This document shows, one piece after another, positions 40,353 through 50,696 of a stretch of DNA of 64,000 nt. Numbering within the stretch: the first letter of the stretch is position 1; every line of letters begins with the position of its first letter. Both the position numbers and the translations under genes were made by a program. The notes beneath the pieces are model-generated. The model ran no database searches. It was not told where the DNA came from and saw only the letters and a list, made by a program, of their open reading frames with translations. Source of the DNA: Sphingomonadales bacterium. Lineage in GTDB: Bacteria; Pseudomonadota; Alphaproteobacteria; Sphingomonadales; Sphingomonadaceae. Where the stretch lies: the NCBI GenBank assembly GCA_025352685.1, contig JANXSN010000053.1:53364-117363 (forward strand), written 5' to 3'.

Positions 40353-41215
40353 GCGATTGGGTGATCGGCGTCGTCGGTGGATCGGGGCTCTACGCGATCG
40401 ACGCGCTTGAGGGCGCGCACTGGATCGACGTCGCGTCGCCTTGGGGAAAGCCATCCGATGCCTTGCTGACCGGCACGATTGCTGGCGTCAAGTTCGTCTT
40501 TCTGCCGCGCCACGGACGTGGTCATCCGATCCCACCAGGCGAGCTCAATGCGCGGGCGAATGTGGATGTCCTGAAGCGTACCGGCGTTACCGATATCGTG
40601 TCGATCTCGGCGGTCGGTAGCCTTGCGGAAGAGTTGCCGCCGGGGCGCTTTGTGGTGGTCGATCAGTTCATCGACCGCACCAAGGGGCGGCCGTCGACCT
40701 TTTACGCAACCGGCATGGTCGCCCATGTTTCCATGGCTGATCCGGTCTGCCCCCGACTGTCCGAGCTTGCCGCCAGTGCTGCGCGAGCAGCGGGCGCAGA
40801 CGTTACAAAAGGCGCAACCTATCTCGCCATGGAGGGGCCTCAGTTCTCGACACGCGCAGAGTCCAATTTGTACCGACAATGGGGTGCGCACGTCATCGGC
40901 ATGACCGCGATGCCCGAGGCGAAACTCGCCCGCGAAGCCGAGCTTCCCTATGCCCTCGTGGCCATGGTGACGGATTATGATTGCTGGCGCGAGGGCGAGG
41001 ACCATGTCGATGTCGCAACCGTTGTGGCGCGGCTCGACAGCAATGCCGCAACCGCGCGCGCGCTGGTGTTCGAGTTGGCCAAATTGCTACCACCCAGACG
41101 TCCAGCTTCGCCAATCGATACAAACCTCGACTTCGCCTTGATCACAGCGCCAGACGCACGCGACAAGGGGCTGCTGGCAAAGCTTGACGCAGTTGCCGGA
41201 CGGGTGCTGAAATGA
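40349..41215 (+). CDS. mtnP: S-methyl-5'-thioadenosine phosphorylase
   Basis: VIGVVGGSGLYAIDALEG...FLPRHGRGHPIPPGELNARANVDVLKRTGVTDIVSISAVGSL...MEGPQFSTRAESNLYRQWG. Confidence 0.93.
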   Translation: MSDWVIGVVGGSGLYAIDALEGAHWIDVASPWGKPSDALLTGTIAGVKFVFLPRHGRGHPIPPGELNARANVDVLKRTGVTDIVSISAVGSLAEELPPGRFVVVDQFIDRTKGRPSTFYATGMVAHVSMADPVCPRLSELAASAARAAGADVTKGATYLAMEGPQFSTRAESNLYRQWGAHVIGMTAMPEAKLAREAELPYALVAMVTDYDCWREGEDHVDVATVVARLDSNAATARALVFELAKLLPPRRPASPIDTNLDFALITAPDARDKGLLAKLDAVAGRVLK

Positions 41216-41423
41216 ACTTGGTGTCGTCATCGGGAACCCGCGCACAGGCGAGGTCAAGCCCGTTCAATTCTCTGCGTGCGCTCGTTGTGCCCGCTACCGC
41301 GGCGGTGCCCCCTGTCCAGAATCGCCCTAGTCCGGGCGCCAGCCGGACCTGCACGCCAGGGCGAGAGGCAGCGCTGGCAGACAGTCGACGTCGGAGCAAC
41401 CGCACCCTACACACCGAGACACC

Positions 41424-41792
41424 ATGAGCATTTTTGGAGTTATCCAGAGCACGATTTTCGGATCCGACACTACCGAGAGACCAGTCCGTGGACCGGCTTC
41501 ACATCACGAGCCAACGCAAGTGGCTGGAGCCCTGCCCCGAGCATCGGATCCGGCAACAGCGGCTGAAATAGACGCGCGACTCGCGCAGATCGCCGCTGGC
41601 AAAGGCGCGCCGTCGAGCTACAAGACGTCGATCATCGAACTGATGCGGCTACTCAACATCGACTCGAGTCTTGGCAACCGTATCGAGCTCGCCAAGGAGC
41701 TCGGCTACACCGGGGATACCAATGACTCGGCAACAATGAGCATCTGGCTTCACGATGCAGTGGTGAAGACCCTGACGACGCACAGCGCGTAA
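41424..41792 (+). CDS. DUF3597 domain-containing protein
   Basis: MSIFGVIQSTIFG...YKTSIIELMRLLNIDSSLGNRIELAKELGYTGDTNDSATMSIWLHDAVVKTL. Confidence 0.87.
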   Translation: MSIFGVIQSTIFGSDTTERPVRGPASHHEPTQVAGALPRASDPATAAEIDARLAQIAAGKGAPSSYKTSIIELMRLLNIDSSLGNRIELAKELGYTGDTNDSATMSIWLHDAVVKTLTTHSA

Positions 41793-41944
41793 CAGCGGAT
41801 AAACGTTTGTAATTCAGAGCAGTTCGGCGTTTCTAAAGTGTCGAAATGCTCCGGCCTGACCTTTGAACGGGTAGTAGGCGAGCCCCGGTGGTTCTGGCGC
41901 ACTTGGTGCGTGGCGCAATAGTGCACTCCAACCGGGGGCAATCG

Positions 41945-42395
41945 ATGAGAATGAGCACCTTTACCGCGTCAATTCTGCTGGCTGCCACGGCTCTGGCTTC
42001 GCCAGCGCTTGCGCTGCGATCGATCGCCAAGCCTGGCAACTAAAGCGATGTATCGACGATCAAGATCCTGCCGGGCCAGTTCGAAAACGACATGGACTTT
42101 CTCACGCGCGAATGGGTTAGGCGGCAGGAATAGTCCAAACAGAGAGGCTATATTACCAGCTACCGCGTTGTGCAGAATCTGCATCCGCGTGAGGGCGAAC
42201 CCACGATCCTTCTGATCACCGAATTATAGTTCCATACCTGGCAATGCGAAAATCGAGCGGCGCAGTGACGAATATGTCGCAACGATGAAAGTGGATGACA
42301 ATGGATGAACATGCGATGGATGCCGCTGCCGAAAAGCGAGGTCCGATGCGCACGCTGGGTAGCCAGACGATGCTGCAGGAAATCATCCTGAAATA
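41945..42395 (+). pseudogene. Decayed small secreted protein gene
   Basis: MRMSTFTASILLAATALASPALA signal peptide followed by stop-interrupted coding-like blocks STIKILPGQFENDMDFLTREWVR, SKQRGYITSYRVVQNLHPREGEPTILLITEL, MDEHAMDAAAEKRGPMRTLGSQTMLQEIILK. Confidence 0.6.
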
Positions 42396-42472
42396 GAGTA
42401 TCGCTGCCACGGGCGAGGGCGCGCCCGAACCGCTCCCTTGCCCGGGCGACAGCGGCGTCTTACGAGTGGGGG

Positions 42473-43411
42473 ATGTCTAATATGCTGTCCGTGCCACCAC
42501 TGTCTCTCGCTACTCAAAGTACTGATTTCACGGACTTTGCTGCCGCGTTCGGCGGCTCGTTCCAGCGGTTCGGCTTTGCCGTGGTAGCCGATCACGGCAT
42601 CGATGCAGCACTCATCGATCGCGCCTGGGTCGCGACGAAATCCTTTTTTGCACAGTCAGTCCCCGACAAGATGGCCTATCGTGCCGGAAAAGGGGGGCAG
42701 CGCGGCTATATTCCCTTCGGGATCGAGATCGCCAAAGGCGCGACCGAGAACGACCTGAAGGAGTTTTGGCACATTGGTCGCGACCTGCCACCCGGACACA
42801 AGTTCGCCGACCATATGCCCCAGAATATCTGGCCTGCGCATCCGCCCGAATTCCGCGACATCTTCATCGAGCTTTATGCCGAGTTCGACAAAGTCGGCGC
42901 GAAGTTGTTATCAGCGATCGCTGTGTATCTCGGGCTCGACAAGGAGTGGTTCGTGGAGCCGGTGCGCGACGGAAATTCGGTTTTGCGCCTTCTCCATTAT
43001 CCGCCCGTATCGCCCCAAGCGCCTGGCGTGCGCGCAGGCGCGCACGAGGATATCAATCTCATCACGTTGCTGTTGGGGGCCGAAGAGGCGGGGCTGCAGC
43101 TGCTCGACCGAGACGGCAATTGGCTGGCGATCGATCCTCCCCGAGGCGCCCTCGTCGTCAATGTCGGCGACATGCTCCAGCGGCTGACCAATCATGTTTT
43201 GCCCTCGACCACGCACCGCGTCGTCAATCCAGAGCCCGGACGACGCGGATCGGCGCGCTACTCGATGCCGTACTTCTTGCACCTTGCAAGCGATTTCCCG
43301 ATCGTGACGTTGCCGGGATGTGTCTCGACGGCAAATCCTGACCGTTACCCCAGATCCATCACCGCTGATGCGTATCTGCGAGAGAGGTTGCGCGAGATAG
43401 GCTTGCTCTAG
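42473..43411 (+). CDS. Isopenicillin N synthase family 2OG-Fe(II) dioxygenase
   Basis: GVRAGAHEDINLITLLLGAEEAGLQLLDRDGNWLAIDPPRGALVVNVGDMLQRLTNHVLPSTTHRVVNP: HxD...H and RxS-like motifs. Confidence 0.92.
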   Translation: MSNMLSVPPLSLATQSTDFTDFAAAFGGSFQRFGFAVVADHGIDAALIDRAWVATKSFFAQSVPDKMAYRAGKGGQRGYIPFGIEIAKGATENDLKEFWHIGRDLPPGHKFADHMPQNIWPAHPPEFRDIFIELYAEFDKVGAKLLSAIAVYLGLDKEWFVEPVRDGNSVLRLLHYPPVSPQAPGVRAGAHEDINLITLLLGAEEAGLQLLDRDGNWLAIDPPRGALVVNVGDMLQRLTNHVLPSTTHRVVNPEPGRRGSARYSMPYFLHLASDFPIVTLPGCVSTANPDRYPRSITADAYLRERLREIGLL

Positions 43412-43424
43412 ATAGAGCGCGCTA

Positions 43425-44717
43425 ATGACTGAGCCTCTCAAAATTGCCCTTGCTGGCCTCGGCACCGTCGGTGGTGGCGTCGTCAAACTCCTCGACGTCA
43501 ACCGCGAGCTGATTACCCGTCGTGCCGGCCGGTCGATCGAGATTGTGGCGGTGAGTGCACGCGACCGCAGCCGTGATCGCGGCGTCGACCTTTCGCGCTT
43601 CGATTGGGAGGATGATACCACAGCTTTAGCCGAGCGAGACGGGATCGATGTCATTGTGGAGTTGATTGGCGGGAGCGATGGCCCGGCGCTGGCGCTCGCC
43701 AATCGCACCATTGCCGCCGGGCGGGCATTTGTTACAGCCAACAAGGCGATGATCGCACATCACGGCCTCGAGCTCGCGAATGCAGCGGAGAGGGCGGGGA
43801 CAGCCTTCAAATACGAAGCCGCAGTCGCAGGCGGAATTCCGGTTATCAAGGGGCTGCGGGAGGGCGCCGCGGCCAACGAGCTGACCCAAGTGTACGGCAT
43901 CCTCAACGGCACGTGCAATTACATCCTGACGCGAATGGAGACCGAAGGCTCCGACTTTGCCGATGCGCTCGCCGACGCCCAGGCACTGGGCTTTGCCGAG
44001 GCCGATCCCTCGTTCGACATCGACGGCATCGATGCGGCGCACAAACTCTCGATCCTTGCAAGTCTCTCATTCGGTACGCGTATAAGCTTTGGCGATGTCG
44101 CTCTCGGCGGTATTCGCCACGTTCAAAGCGGTGACATCGCGCAGGCGCGAGCGCTCGGCTATTGCATCCGGCTTGTCGGATTGGCGGAGGCAGACAGCCA
44201 CGGACTTTTCCAGCGCGTGCATCCCTGTCTCGTTCCGCTGTCACACCCGCTCGCGCACGTGCAGGGACCGATGAACGCCGTCGTCGCCGAGGGTAATTTT
44301 GTTGGTCGCTTGTTCTTCGAGGGACGCGGCGCGGGCGAAGGGCCCACTGCGTCTGCCGTCGTTGCCGACTTGATCGACATCGCGCGTGGTGAAGTTGGAC
44401 CTGCTTTTGCCATGCCGATCGCTGCACTCACCGCAGCGACCCCCGCTAACCCCGGCGACCGGCGCGAGCGCGCGTATCTGCGCTTCACTGTTGCAGACAA
44501 GCCCGGCGTACTCGCCGAGCTAACCGCAGCAATGCGCGACGGCGGCGTGTCGATCGAAAGCATGATCCAAAAGGGCGAGAGCGAAGATGGTAGCGTCTTT
44601 GTCGCGATGACGACCCACGACGGCCCAGCGCGCGCTGTGCAGGCCGCTTTGGACCGCCTTGAGGGCAGCGCCAGTTTTACCGGAAAACCGATGTGGATGC
44701 CGATCCTTCACGTGTAA
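43425..44717 (+). CDS. hom: Homoserine dehydrogenase
   Basis: KIALAGLGTVGGGVVKLL...KYEAAVAGGIPVIKGLREG...GILNGTCNYILTRME; C-terminal ACT domain. Confidence 0.95.
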   Translation: MTEPLKIALAGLGTVGGGVVKLLDVNRELITRRAGRSIEIVAVSARDRSRDRGVDLSRFDWEDDTTALAERDGIDVIVELIGGSDGPALALANRTIAAGRAFVTANKAMIAHHGLELANAAERAGTAFKYEAAVAGGIPVIKGLREGAAANELTQVYGILNGTCNYILTRMETEGSDFADALADAQALGFAEADPSFDIDGIDAAHKLSILASLSFGTRISFGDVALGGIRHVQSGDIAQARALGYCIRLVGLAEADSHGLFQRVHPCLVPLSHPLAHVQGPMNAVVAEGNFVGRLFFEGRGAGEGPTASAVVADLIDIARGEVGPAFAMPIAALTAATPANPGDRRERAYLRFTVADKPGVLAELTAAMRDGGVSIESMIQKGESEDGSVFVAMTTHDGPARAVQAALDRLEGSASFTGKPMWMPILHV

Positions 44718-45092
44718 CTACGGCCCAATCGGGCGCAGTTTGAGCGTGTCAGAGGAGAAGTTCGTCCTAACCGACACCCCCACCATACCGCATCCAGCGA
44801 GGACGGCACCAATGCCACAAGGCAATTCGCGTTCGCTCGCAAGGCGATTGCGTTCGCCCGATACCGTCTCGCTGCGCGGATCGCCTGCGTCATAGCCAAT
44901 ATAAGGCACCCGCCAGCGATCAGCGCGCCGGTGACCACACACGATGATCTCGTGATCGGAACCGGGGCGCGCGCACCGCGGCTCCACAGTCGTCATTCGC
45001 CGATAGTTTTCCAGGCTGTCCGCAGTTTTCGCCGAGGCCGGCAAGGCAACGCCAATTGCCATTGCCGCGACGAGCGTTCTCGACATTGACAC
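44718..45092 (-). CDS. Hypothetical secreted protein
   Basis: 124-aa ORF with signal peptide MSMSRTLVAAMAIGVALPASA and CARPGSDHEIIVCGHRRADRWRVP. Confidence 0.65.
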   Translation of the reverse strand: MSMSRTLVAAMAIGVALPASAKTADSLENYRRMTTVEPRCARPGSDHEIIVCGHRRADRWRVPYIGYDAGDPRSETVSGERNRLASERELPCGIGAVLAGCGMVGVSVRTNFSSDTLKLRPIGP

Positions 45093-45130
45093 ACACGCCT
45101 CCTATCGGCCTGCGAAGACAGTCAGCAAGG

Positions 45131-46126
45131 ATGCCAGAGATCGTGCCAGAAACCAAGGTCGCACCAAGCGACGTCCTCGACCGGGTGCTCGTCCTTGAAA
45201 TGGTGCGCGTTACCGAAAAGGCGGCCATCGCCGCCTCGACCTTGATCGGGCGCGGCGATGAAAAGGCAGCTGACGCGGCAGCCGTCGAAGCGATGCGTGA
45301 CGCCCTCAACGCGCTCTATATGGACGGTACCGTCGTGATCGGCGAAGGCGAGCGCGACGAGGCGCCGATGCTGTTCATCGGCGAAAAAGTTGGCTCGGCA
45401 CCCGGCAGGGGACCAAAGATCGATATTGCGCTCGACCCGCTCGAGGGTACGACGATTACCGCAAAGGCGGGACCCAATGCGCTGGCTGTGCTGGCGGCGG
45501 CAGAGCATGGCAATCTCCTCAACGCACCCGACGTTTACATGGAGAAGATCGCGGTCGGCCCCGGCTATCCGGCGGGCGTGATAGACCTGAAAAAAACGCC
45601 GACCGAAAATATCATGGCAGTGGCCGCTGCCAAGGGCGTATCCGCGCGCGAGATTATTGCCTGCGTGCTCGACCGGCCGCGTCACGAAAAGCTGATTGCC
45701 GAGTTGCGCGCGATTGGGTGCGGCATCATGCTGATCCCCGATGGCGATGTTGCCGGCGTCATTGCGACGACCAACCCCGAGACCACGATCGACATTTATA
45801 TGGGATCAGGCGGCGCGCCGGAGGGCGTGTTGGCTTGCGCGGCGCTTCGCTGTGTCGGTGGACAGTTCAAGGGAAGGCTCGTGTTTCGCAACGACGACGA
45901 ACGCGCCCGGGCGCGCAAATGGGGTATTGAGGATCTTGACCGGATATACGACCTCGAGGACCTGGCAAAAGGTGATTGCATCTTTGCCGCCACAGGCGTC
46001 ACCGACGGATCGCTGCTGGCGGGCGTCAAGCGACTGCCTGGCGGACGGATGACAACCGAAAGCGTCGTGATGCGCGCCTCATCGGGCACGATCCGCTGGG
46101 TACGTGGCGATCACCGCGTTGCCTGA
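45131..46126 (+). CDS. glpX: Class II fructose-bisphosphatase
   Basis: EMVRVTEKAAIAASTLIGRGDEKAADAAAVEAMR...GTVVIGEGERDEAPMLFIGEKVG...IDIALDPLEGTTITAKAGPNALAVLA. Confidence 0.95.
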   Translation: MPEIVPETKVAPSDVLDRVLVLEMVRVTEKAAIAASTLIGRGDEKAADAAAVEAMRDALNALYMDGTVVIGEGERDEAPMLFIGEKVGSAPGRGPKIDIALDPLEGTTITAKAGPNALAVLAAAEHGNLLNAPDVYMEKIAVGPGYPAGVIDLKKTPTENIMAVAAAKGVSAREIIACVLDRPRHEKLIAELRAIGCGIMLIPDGDVAGVIATTNPETTIDIYMGSGGAPEGVLACAALRCVGGQFKGRLVFRNDDERARARKWGIEDLDRIYDLEDLAKGDCIFAATGVTDGSLLAGVKRLPGGRMTTESVVMRASSGTIRWVRGDHRVA

Positions 46127-46132
46127 CGCGCT

Positions 46133-48034
46133 TCAGCGGACCTTTGTGGTGAAGGTTAGCGTGAAGCTCGGCTGATTGGTCAGCGTTGCGCCGGCCATGG
46201 TGCCGCCGGGCGCAATCCGGATGCCAGTGACTGCTGCATCAAATCCTTGGCCGTCGGCGACCGGCGTGTACGTATAGGCGCTGTTGCCTCCCACCGCTTT
46301 GGTCCAGGTAACATTGACCGCGTAATTATAGGTCAGCCCGCTCGCAACCGCGCCATCGGTAAAAGTTATCGGCGTCCCCGCAACATAGGCCTGTATCTGG
46401 GTCGGCAGCGGGTCGGTAACGACAACTGTGCCGGGATCGACCTGCCCGGGCCCGGAATTGGTCACCGTGATCGAATATTGGATCAGCGCGCCCGGAATGG
46501 CCTTTGGATTCGTTGTTCCATTCTGGGGATCCGACAAAACCACCCACGCTTTGGTCGTGCTCAAGATCGCCTTGGTGGGATTGGGCGTATTGGTCAGCGT
46601 ACAGGCGATATTGTCGCCCCATCTCGGATTGACCGTGCCTCCGACCGTTGTCGGCAACGTTGTGCCTGAAACGCCAAAGCTGTTGTTGCACGACATCGCG
46701 CCGCCATAGAGCAGCGTGTTTGTCGTCCCGGCTGCAATTTCGCTCACCGTATACGCGGTTCCTGCGGTAACCTGCTGCACGCCCGTGGTTGCAGTGTTGA
46801 CGGTATTACCCGTACCCGTGGTCGTCACACTGGCAACGACCGCTGCTCCGTTCTTGATCTGTACGGTAAACTGGTCGGTGTCGAAGACCCGGTTGGCGCT
46901 CAACGCTTTCGCGAGACTCAATCGCGGTTGCGGCGTGTTGACAAAGGTGCACATGATCGCGTCGCCATAGGAGATCGAACCGAGCACATAGTTGGTGGTG
47001 ACCAGGTTGGTGGGGAGCGTGGTCGGCGAACCGCTGTTAGAATTAGTACAGCTCAGACGCGCCATGTATTGCGACAATGTACTGGCACTCCCGGCGGCCA
47101 CGGCCTCGTTCAGCGTGACCGAAATTCCCGACGCGAGCGAGGCTGCAGCGTTGTTGAAGGGCCCTGCCCCAGCCCCGGTGGAGGTGGCCGACGCGAGCGT
47201 GATGCCCGATGTCGTTGCTTTGACGCTATATGTGAACTGATCTGCCGCGGCGAGGCGCGTCGAGGCGATCGTCTTGTTGAGCCGCACCGAGGCGAACCGA
47301 ACGGCGAACATGACGCCCTGCAAGCCCCCAGCCACAATGGTGGTCGTGACAGTAGATGGCGAGGTACTTCCGAATATCTGTCCACCGACCGTGCCAGCAA
47401 CGCCGGTGACCCCGACCGACGAACCGCTGCTGGTATAAGTCGGATAGATCGCCCCCGAGATCGGCGGTACCAGATCGAGGAGCTGCCAGTTGCCGCCATT
47501 CGTGGCGTAAGTCAGCGATTCACCTGTGTTACTCGATTCACCGTCGGCGACGATGAACATGTAGCTACCGGCCAGTGCCCCTGCGGGAGGCGTGATCGAC
47601 ATGCCCGACAGCGTAAGCGTAACCGTGCTCGCGTTGTTTGTCGTATACATGATCGGCTTGCCCGGGATCGACAAAAACGATGTGTTGCCGATGGCGGCGC
47701 CAGTCCAGGCCGGGGCTGCGGTCGCGGTAACACCGCTCGCTGCCGAGCTGACCGTCTTCACCGTGACGTTGAAAACCGATCCGTCGCTGAGGTTGAACGA
47801 CATGACCTGGCCGGCTGCCGAGCGTGCAGTTGCGTCGTTGTAGCTCGTCATGTCGAGCCAGCAATAGGTGTCCCAGCCGTTCGCCGCTGCTCCGGCTGAG
47901 CCGGCTGCAGCGCAGCTCGCGGCATTTGCCGCCGACACGGTAAGGCTCAACATGACAAGCGCAAGCAGAGCTCTGCACGTCCATCGTACCGATCGCACGA
48001 CTCTGCATACCCGTTGCATCTGGCCCCACATCAC
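46133..48034 (-). CDS. Large secreted surface protein with prealbumin-like/DUF11-like domains
   Basis: 633 aa, signal peptide, repeated modules (CTFVNTPQPRLSLAKALSANRVFDTDQFTVQIKNG; YTVSEIAAGTTNTLLYGGAMSCNN; DUF11-like ALIQYSITVTNSGPGQVDPGTVVVTDPLP). Confidence 0.8.
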   Translation of the reverse strand: MMWGQMQRVCRVVRSVRWTCRALLALVMLSLTVSAANAASCAAAGSAGAAANGWDTYCWLDMTSYNDATARSAAGQVMSFNLSDGSVFNVTVKTVSSAASGVTATAAPAWTGAAIGNTSFLSIPGKPIMYTTNNASTVTLTLSGMSITPPAGALAGSYMFIVADGESSNTGESLTYATNGGNWQLLDLVPPISGAIYPTYTSSGSSVGVTGVAGTVGGQIFGSTSPSTVTTTIVAGGLQGVMFAVRFASVRLNKTIASTRLAAADQFTYSVKATTSGITLASATSTGAGAGPFNNAAASLASGISVTLNEAVAAGSASTLSQYMARLSCTNSNSGSPTTLPTNLVTTNYVLGSISYGDAIMCTFVNTPQPRLSLAKALSANRVFDTDQFTVQIKNGAAVVASVTTTGTGNTVNTATTGVQQVTAGTAYTVSEIAAGTTNTLLYGGAMSCNNSFGVSGTTLPTTVGGTVNPRWGDNIACTLTNTPNPTKAILSTTKAWVVLSDPQNGTTNPKAIPGALIQYSITVTNSGPGQVDPGTVVVTDPLPTQIQAYVAGTPITFTDGAVASGLTYNYAVNVTWTKAVGGNSAYTYTPVADGQGFDAAVTGIRIAPGGTMAGATLTNQPSFTLTFTTKVR

Positions 48035-48086
48035 ACTGCAGCGCCTAGCGATATAAGGTTAATGAACGGGCAAAACTGTCGAACAA

Positions 48087-49871
48087 ATGTCACTTGTTAA
48101 CAATCGCTCGGATCCACATAGCGTCCGGATGAATCCGCTGTCGGTCACAAATTCAATTTCGGGTCAGTCGTGGAGGTGGCGCAGTGGAGTCGGGCCCGGT
48201 GATGACCTGATCGCGGGACTGTTGCTCGCGCGCGGATGCCGCCCTGAAGAGATCGACGCACACCGCATGCCGACCTTGCGCGGGTTCATGCCCGACCCGT
48301 CGATGTTCCGCGACATGGATGTGGCCGCAATGCGACTGGCCGATGCGGTAGAGCGCGGAGAAGCAGTCACTGTTTTTGGCGATTATGACGTCGACGGTGC
48401 CACTTCAGCGGCGCTGTTGATCCGCCTTTTGCGCGGGTTAGGCCTCAATCCTCAAGCCTATATTCCTGACCGGTTGATGGAAGGATACGGACCGTCGGGT
48501 GAGGCGCTGGTCAAGATCGCAGCGGGTGGAGCGTCGCTCATCATCACTGTCGACTGCGGCGCACAAGCATTCGAAGCGTTGGCTTCGGCGCGCGAGGCAA
48601 ACGTCGATGTGATTGTCGTCGACCACCACAAATGTGCCGCCGAGTTGCCGCTTGCACTCGCGCTGGTAAATCCGAACCGCCTCGACGAGGGAGAAGGCGC
48701 AGCGCACGGGCACCTTGCCGCTGTCGGTGTCGCGTTCCTGCTCGGGGCTGCACTGCTGCGCGAATTACGTGCCCGCGAATTCTTTGCGACGCGTTCCCAG
48801 CCCAGACTTGTCGAGCTGCTCGATCTGGTCGCGCTCGGCACAGTTGCTGACGTTGCAGCGCTCACAGGACTGAACCGCGCATTCGTGACGCAGGGGCTTA
48901 AAATCATGGCAGCGGGCCGCAACGTGGGGTTGGAGGCCCTGCTGGCAATTTCGCGATTGAAGCGGGCGCCACAATGTTCGGACCTCGGCTTTGCCCTGGG
49001 CCCGCGCATCAATGCGGGCGGGCGGGTCGGCAAGTCGGACCTCGGTGTTCGGTTACTGACGACCGAAGACCCCGCAGAAGCCGCAGACATTGCTGCTGAA
49101 CTCGACCGTTTGAACGAGGAACGCCGCACAATCGAAGCGAGCGTGCAGGCCGAGGCTGAAGCCATTGCCGTGACCAAAGGTAATCGCGCCGTCGCAGTGA
49201 TCGTTGGGCGGGGCTGGCATCCGGGCGTTATCGGTATCGTGGCGGGACGTTTGAAGGAAAAGCTCGGCAGACCCGCCATTGTCATCGCGCTTGACGACAC
49301 GGGAGCCGGCAAAGGATCTGGGCGCTCGATCTCGGGCGTCGATCTTGGCGCTGCCATCCTTGCGGCCAAGGAAAAAGGTCTGCTCGCCGCAGGCGGTGGT
49401 CACGCGATGGCGGCCGGGTTGACCGTGGCCGAGGATAGGCTGGACGAATTTACAGAGTTCATGGAAGAGCGTCTCGCTGTCGACGTCGCACGCGCTTCAG
49501 GTGATCGGGCGCTGCTGCTTGATATTGTCGTGTCGTGCGGGGGCGTTACGCCATCGCTGGTCGAGGCTCTGGAAGGCGCTGGCCCCTACGGCATGGGATG
49601 GCCTTCGCCACGCGTCGCAGCGGGACCGATGCGTGTCATCAAGTCCGACATTGTCGGAAGCGGCGGTCATGTGCGCGCGTTGATGCAGGGCGACGACGGC
49701 CGCAGCCTCAAGGTCGTCGCATTCAGAAGCGCCGACACCGCGCTTGGTCAGGCATTGCTCGCCGCCCCTCGCGACCGGCGCTTGTGGCTCACAGGACGGG
49801 CCAAGATCGATGATTGGGGTTCGCGCCCCGCGGCGGAACTGCACGTCGACGATGCGGCTTGGTGCGATTAA
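48087..49871 (+). CDS. recJ: Single-stranded-DNA-specific exonuclease RecJ
   Basis: VFGDYDVDGATSAALLIRLLRGLG (DHH family), VDHHKCAAELPLALALVNPNR, GPRINAGGRVGKSDLGVRLL. Confidence 0.95.
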   Translation: MSLVNNRSDPHSVRMNPLSVTNSISGQSWRWRSGVGPGDDLIAGLLLARGCRPEEIDAHRMPTLRGFMPDPSMFRDMDVAAMRLADAVERGEAVTVFGDYDVDGATSAALLIRLLRGLGLNPQAYIPDRLMEGYGPSGEALVKIAAGGASLIITVDCGAQAFEALASAREANVDVIVVDHHKCAAELPLALALVNPNRLDEGEGAAHGHLAAVGVAFLLGAALLRELRAREFFATRSQPRLVELLDLVALGTVADVAALTGLNRAFVTQGLKIMAAGRNVGLEALLAISRLKRAPQCSDLGFALGPRINAGGRVGKSDLGVRLLTTEDPAEAADIAAELDRLNEERRTIEASVQAEAEAIAVTKGNRAVAVIVGRGWHPGVIGIVAGRLKEKLGRPAIVIALDDTGAGKGSGRSISGVDLGAAILAAKEKGLLAAGGGHAMAAGLTVAEDRLDEFTEFMEERLAVDVARASGDRALLLDIVVSCGGVTPSLVEALEGAGPYGMGWPSPRVAAGPMRVIKSDIVGSGGHVRALMQGDDGRSLKVVAFRSADTALGQALLAAPRDRRLWLTGRAKIDDWGSRPAAELHVDDAAWCD

Positions 49872-50093
49872 GGAAAGAGTACGCGTTGGTGCTTTCCCCG
49901 CCCTCCCACCCGAGCGGGGTCGAGGCGACCACCCCGCACTCGAGCTGAGCGCGCATTATCACGGCAGTTTGTCGGGCGCCGATGCTTGCGAGGCCGACGA
50001 CAACAAGCCCGAGAAAGTGTGCGATCGCCGGGTTCTGTGACACCCAAGGTTGACGATACGGACTTTTATGCTAAGCGCGCGCCTCGCTTCGAT

Positions 50094-50168
50094 GGCCCCA
50101 TCGTCTAGCGGTTAGGACGCGGCCCTTTCACGGCTGAAACACGGGTTCGATTCCCGTTGGGGTCACCA
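50094..50168 (+). tRNA. tRNA-Glu (anticodon TTC), CCA encoded
   Basis: GGCCCCATCGTCTAGCGGTTAGGACGCGGCCCTTTCACGGCTGAAACACGGGTTCGATTCCCGTTGGGGTCACCA; acceptor, anticodon and T arms pair. Confidence 0.96.
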
Positions 50169-50333
50169 AGCAATTTCAATTACATAGCTGGCAGGCTCAG
50201 AGAGCCCTCGGACGACTTCGGTAATAGATCGGTTATAAACGGTCTGGAACAGTGCCCGACAGAAAAATATCCATTTGGGCAACAGCAGCCGATCTGCAAC
50301 ACAAACAGTGTAGGCGATAATACCCCCGATTTG

Positions 50334-50696
50334 AACGCTATCGGCGCTGCCGGCGCTATCGGTCGCGACCCTTCGGAAGCCTATCTCCGAAGTCTCGGCA
50401 TGCTCGACGATGTCGTGCGTGAATGCATTGCGATCTCGCGCACCCATGCAGGGATTTCTTCGCCGACTAGCCGGCAATTCTATGCTTCTGTGTTGTTCAC
50501 GATGATGGTGACCAAGAGCGTCAGCCTACTTGTGCTGGCACTCCACACTAATTGGGCCTCGAAAACAATCGAACGTTGGGACTACGCCTCAATGATTGGC
50601 ATTGCACGAACGCTGATCGAGCTGCGTGTGGCATTCTACTATCTGTGCACAAAAGAATGCTCAGACGAGGTCGTGTCCCGGGCTGTGGTGTAGGTT
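50334..50696 (+). pseudogene. Hypothetical protein fragment, 3' end replaced by IS256-type element
   Basis: ORF ...GMLDDVVRECIAISRTHAGISSPTSRQFYASVLFTMMVTKSVSLLVLALHTN...AFYYLCTKECSDEV then enters the left end of the IS. Confidence 0.45.

Noticed and set aside
46928-47899. 323-aa plus-strand ORF
   Set aside because: Antisense to the surface-protein gene; Arg-rich shadow composition.
48458-49369. 303-aa minus-strand ORF
   Set aside because: Antisense to recJ; Ser/Ala/Arg-rich shadow frame.
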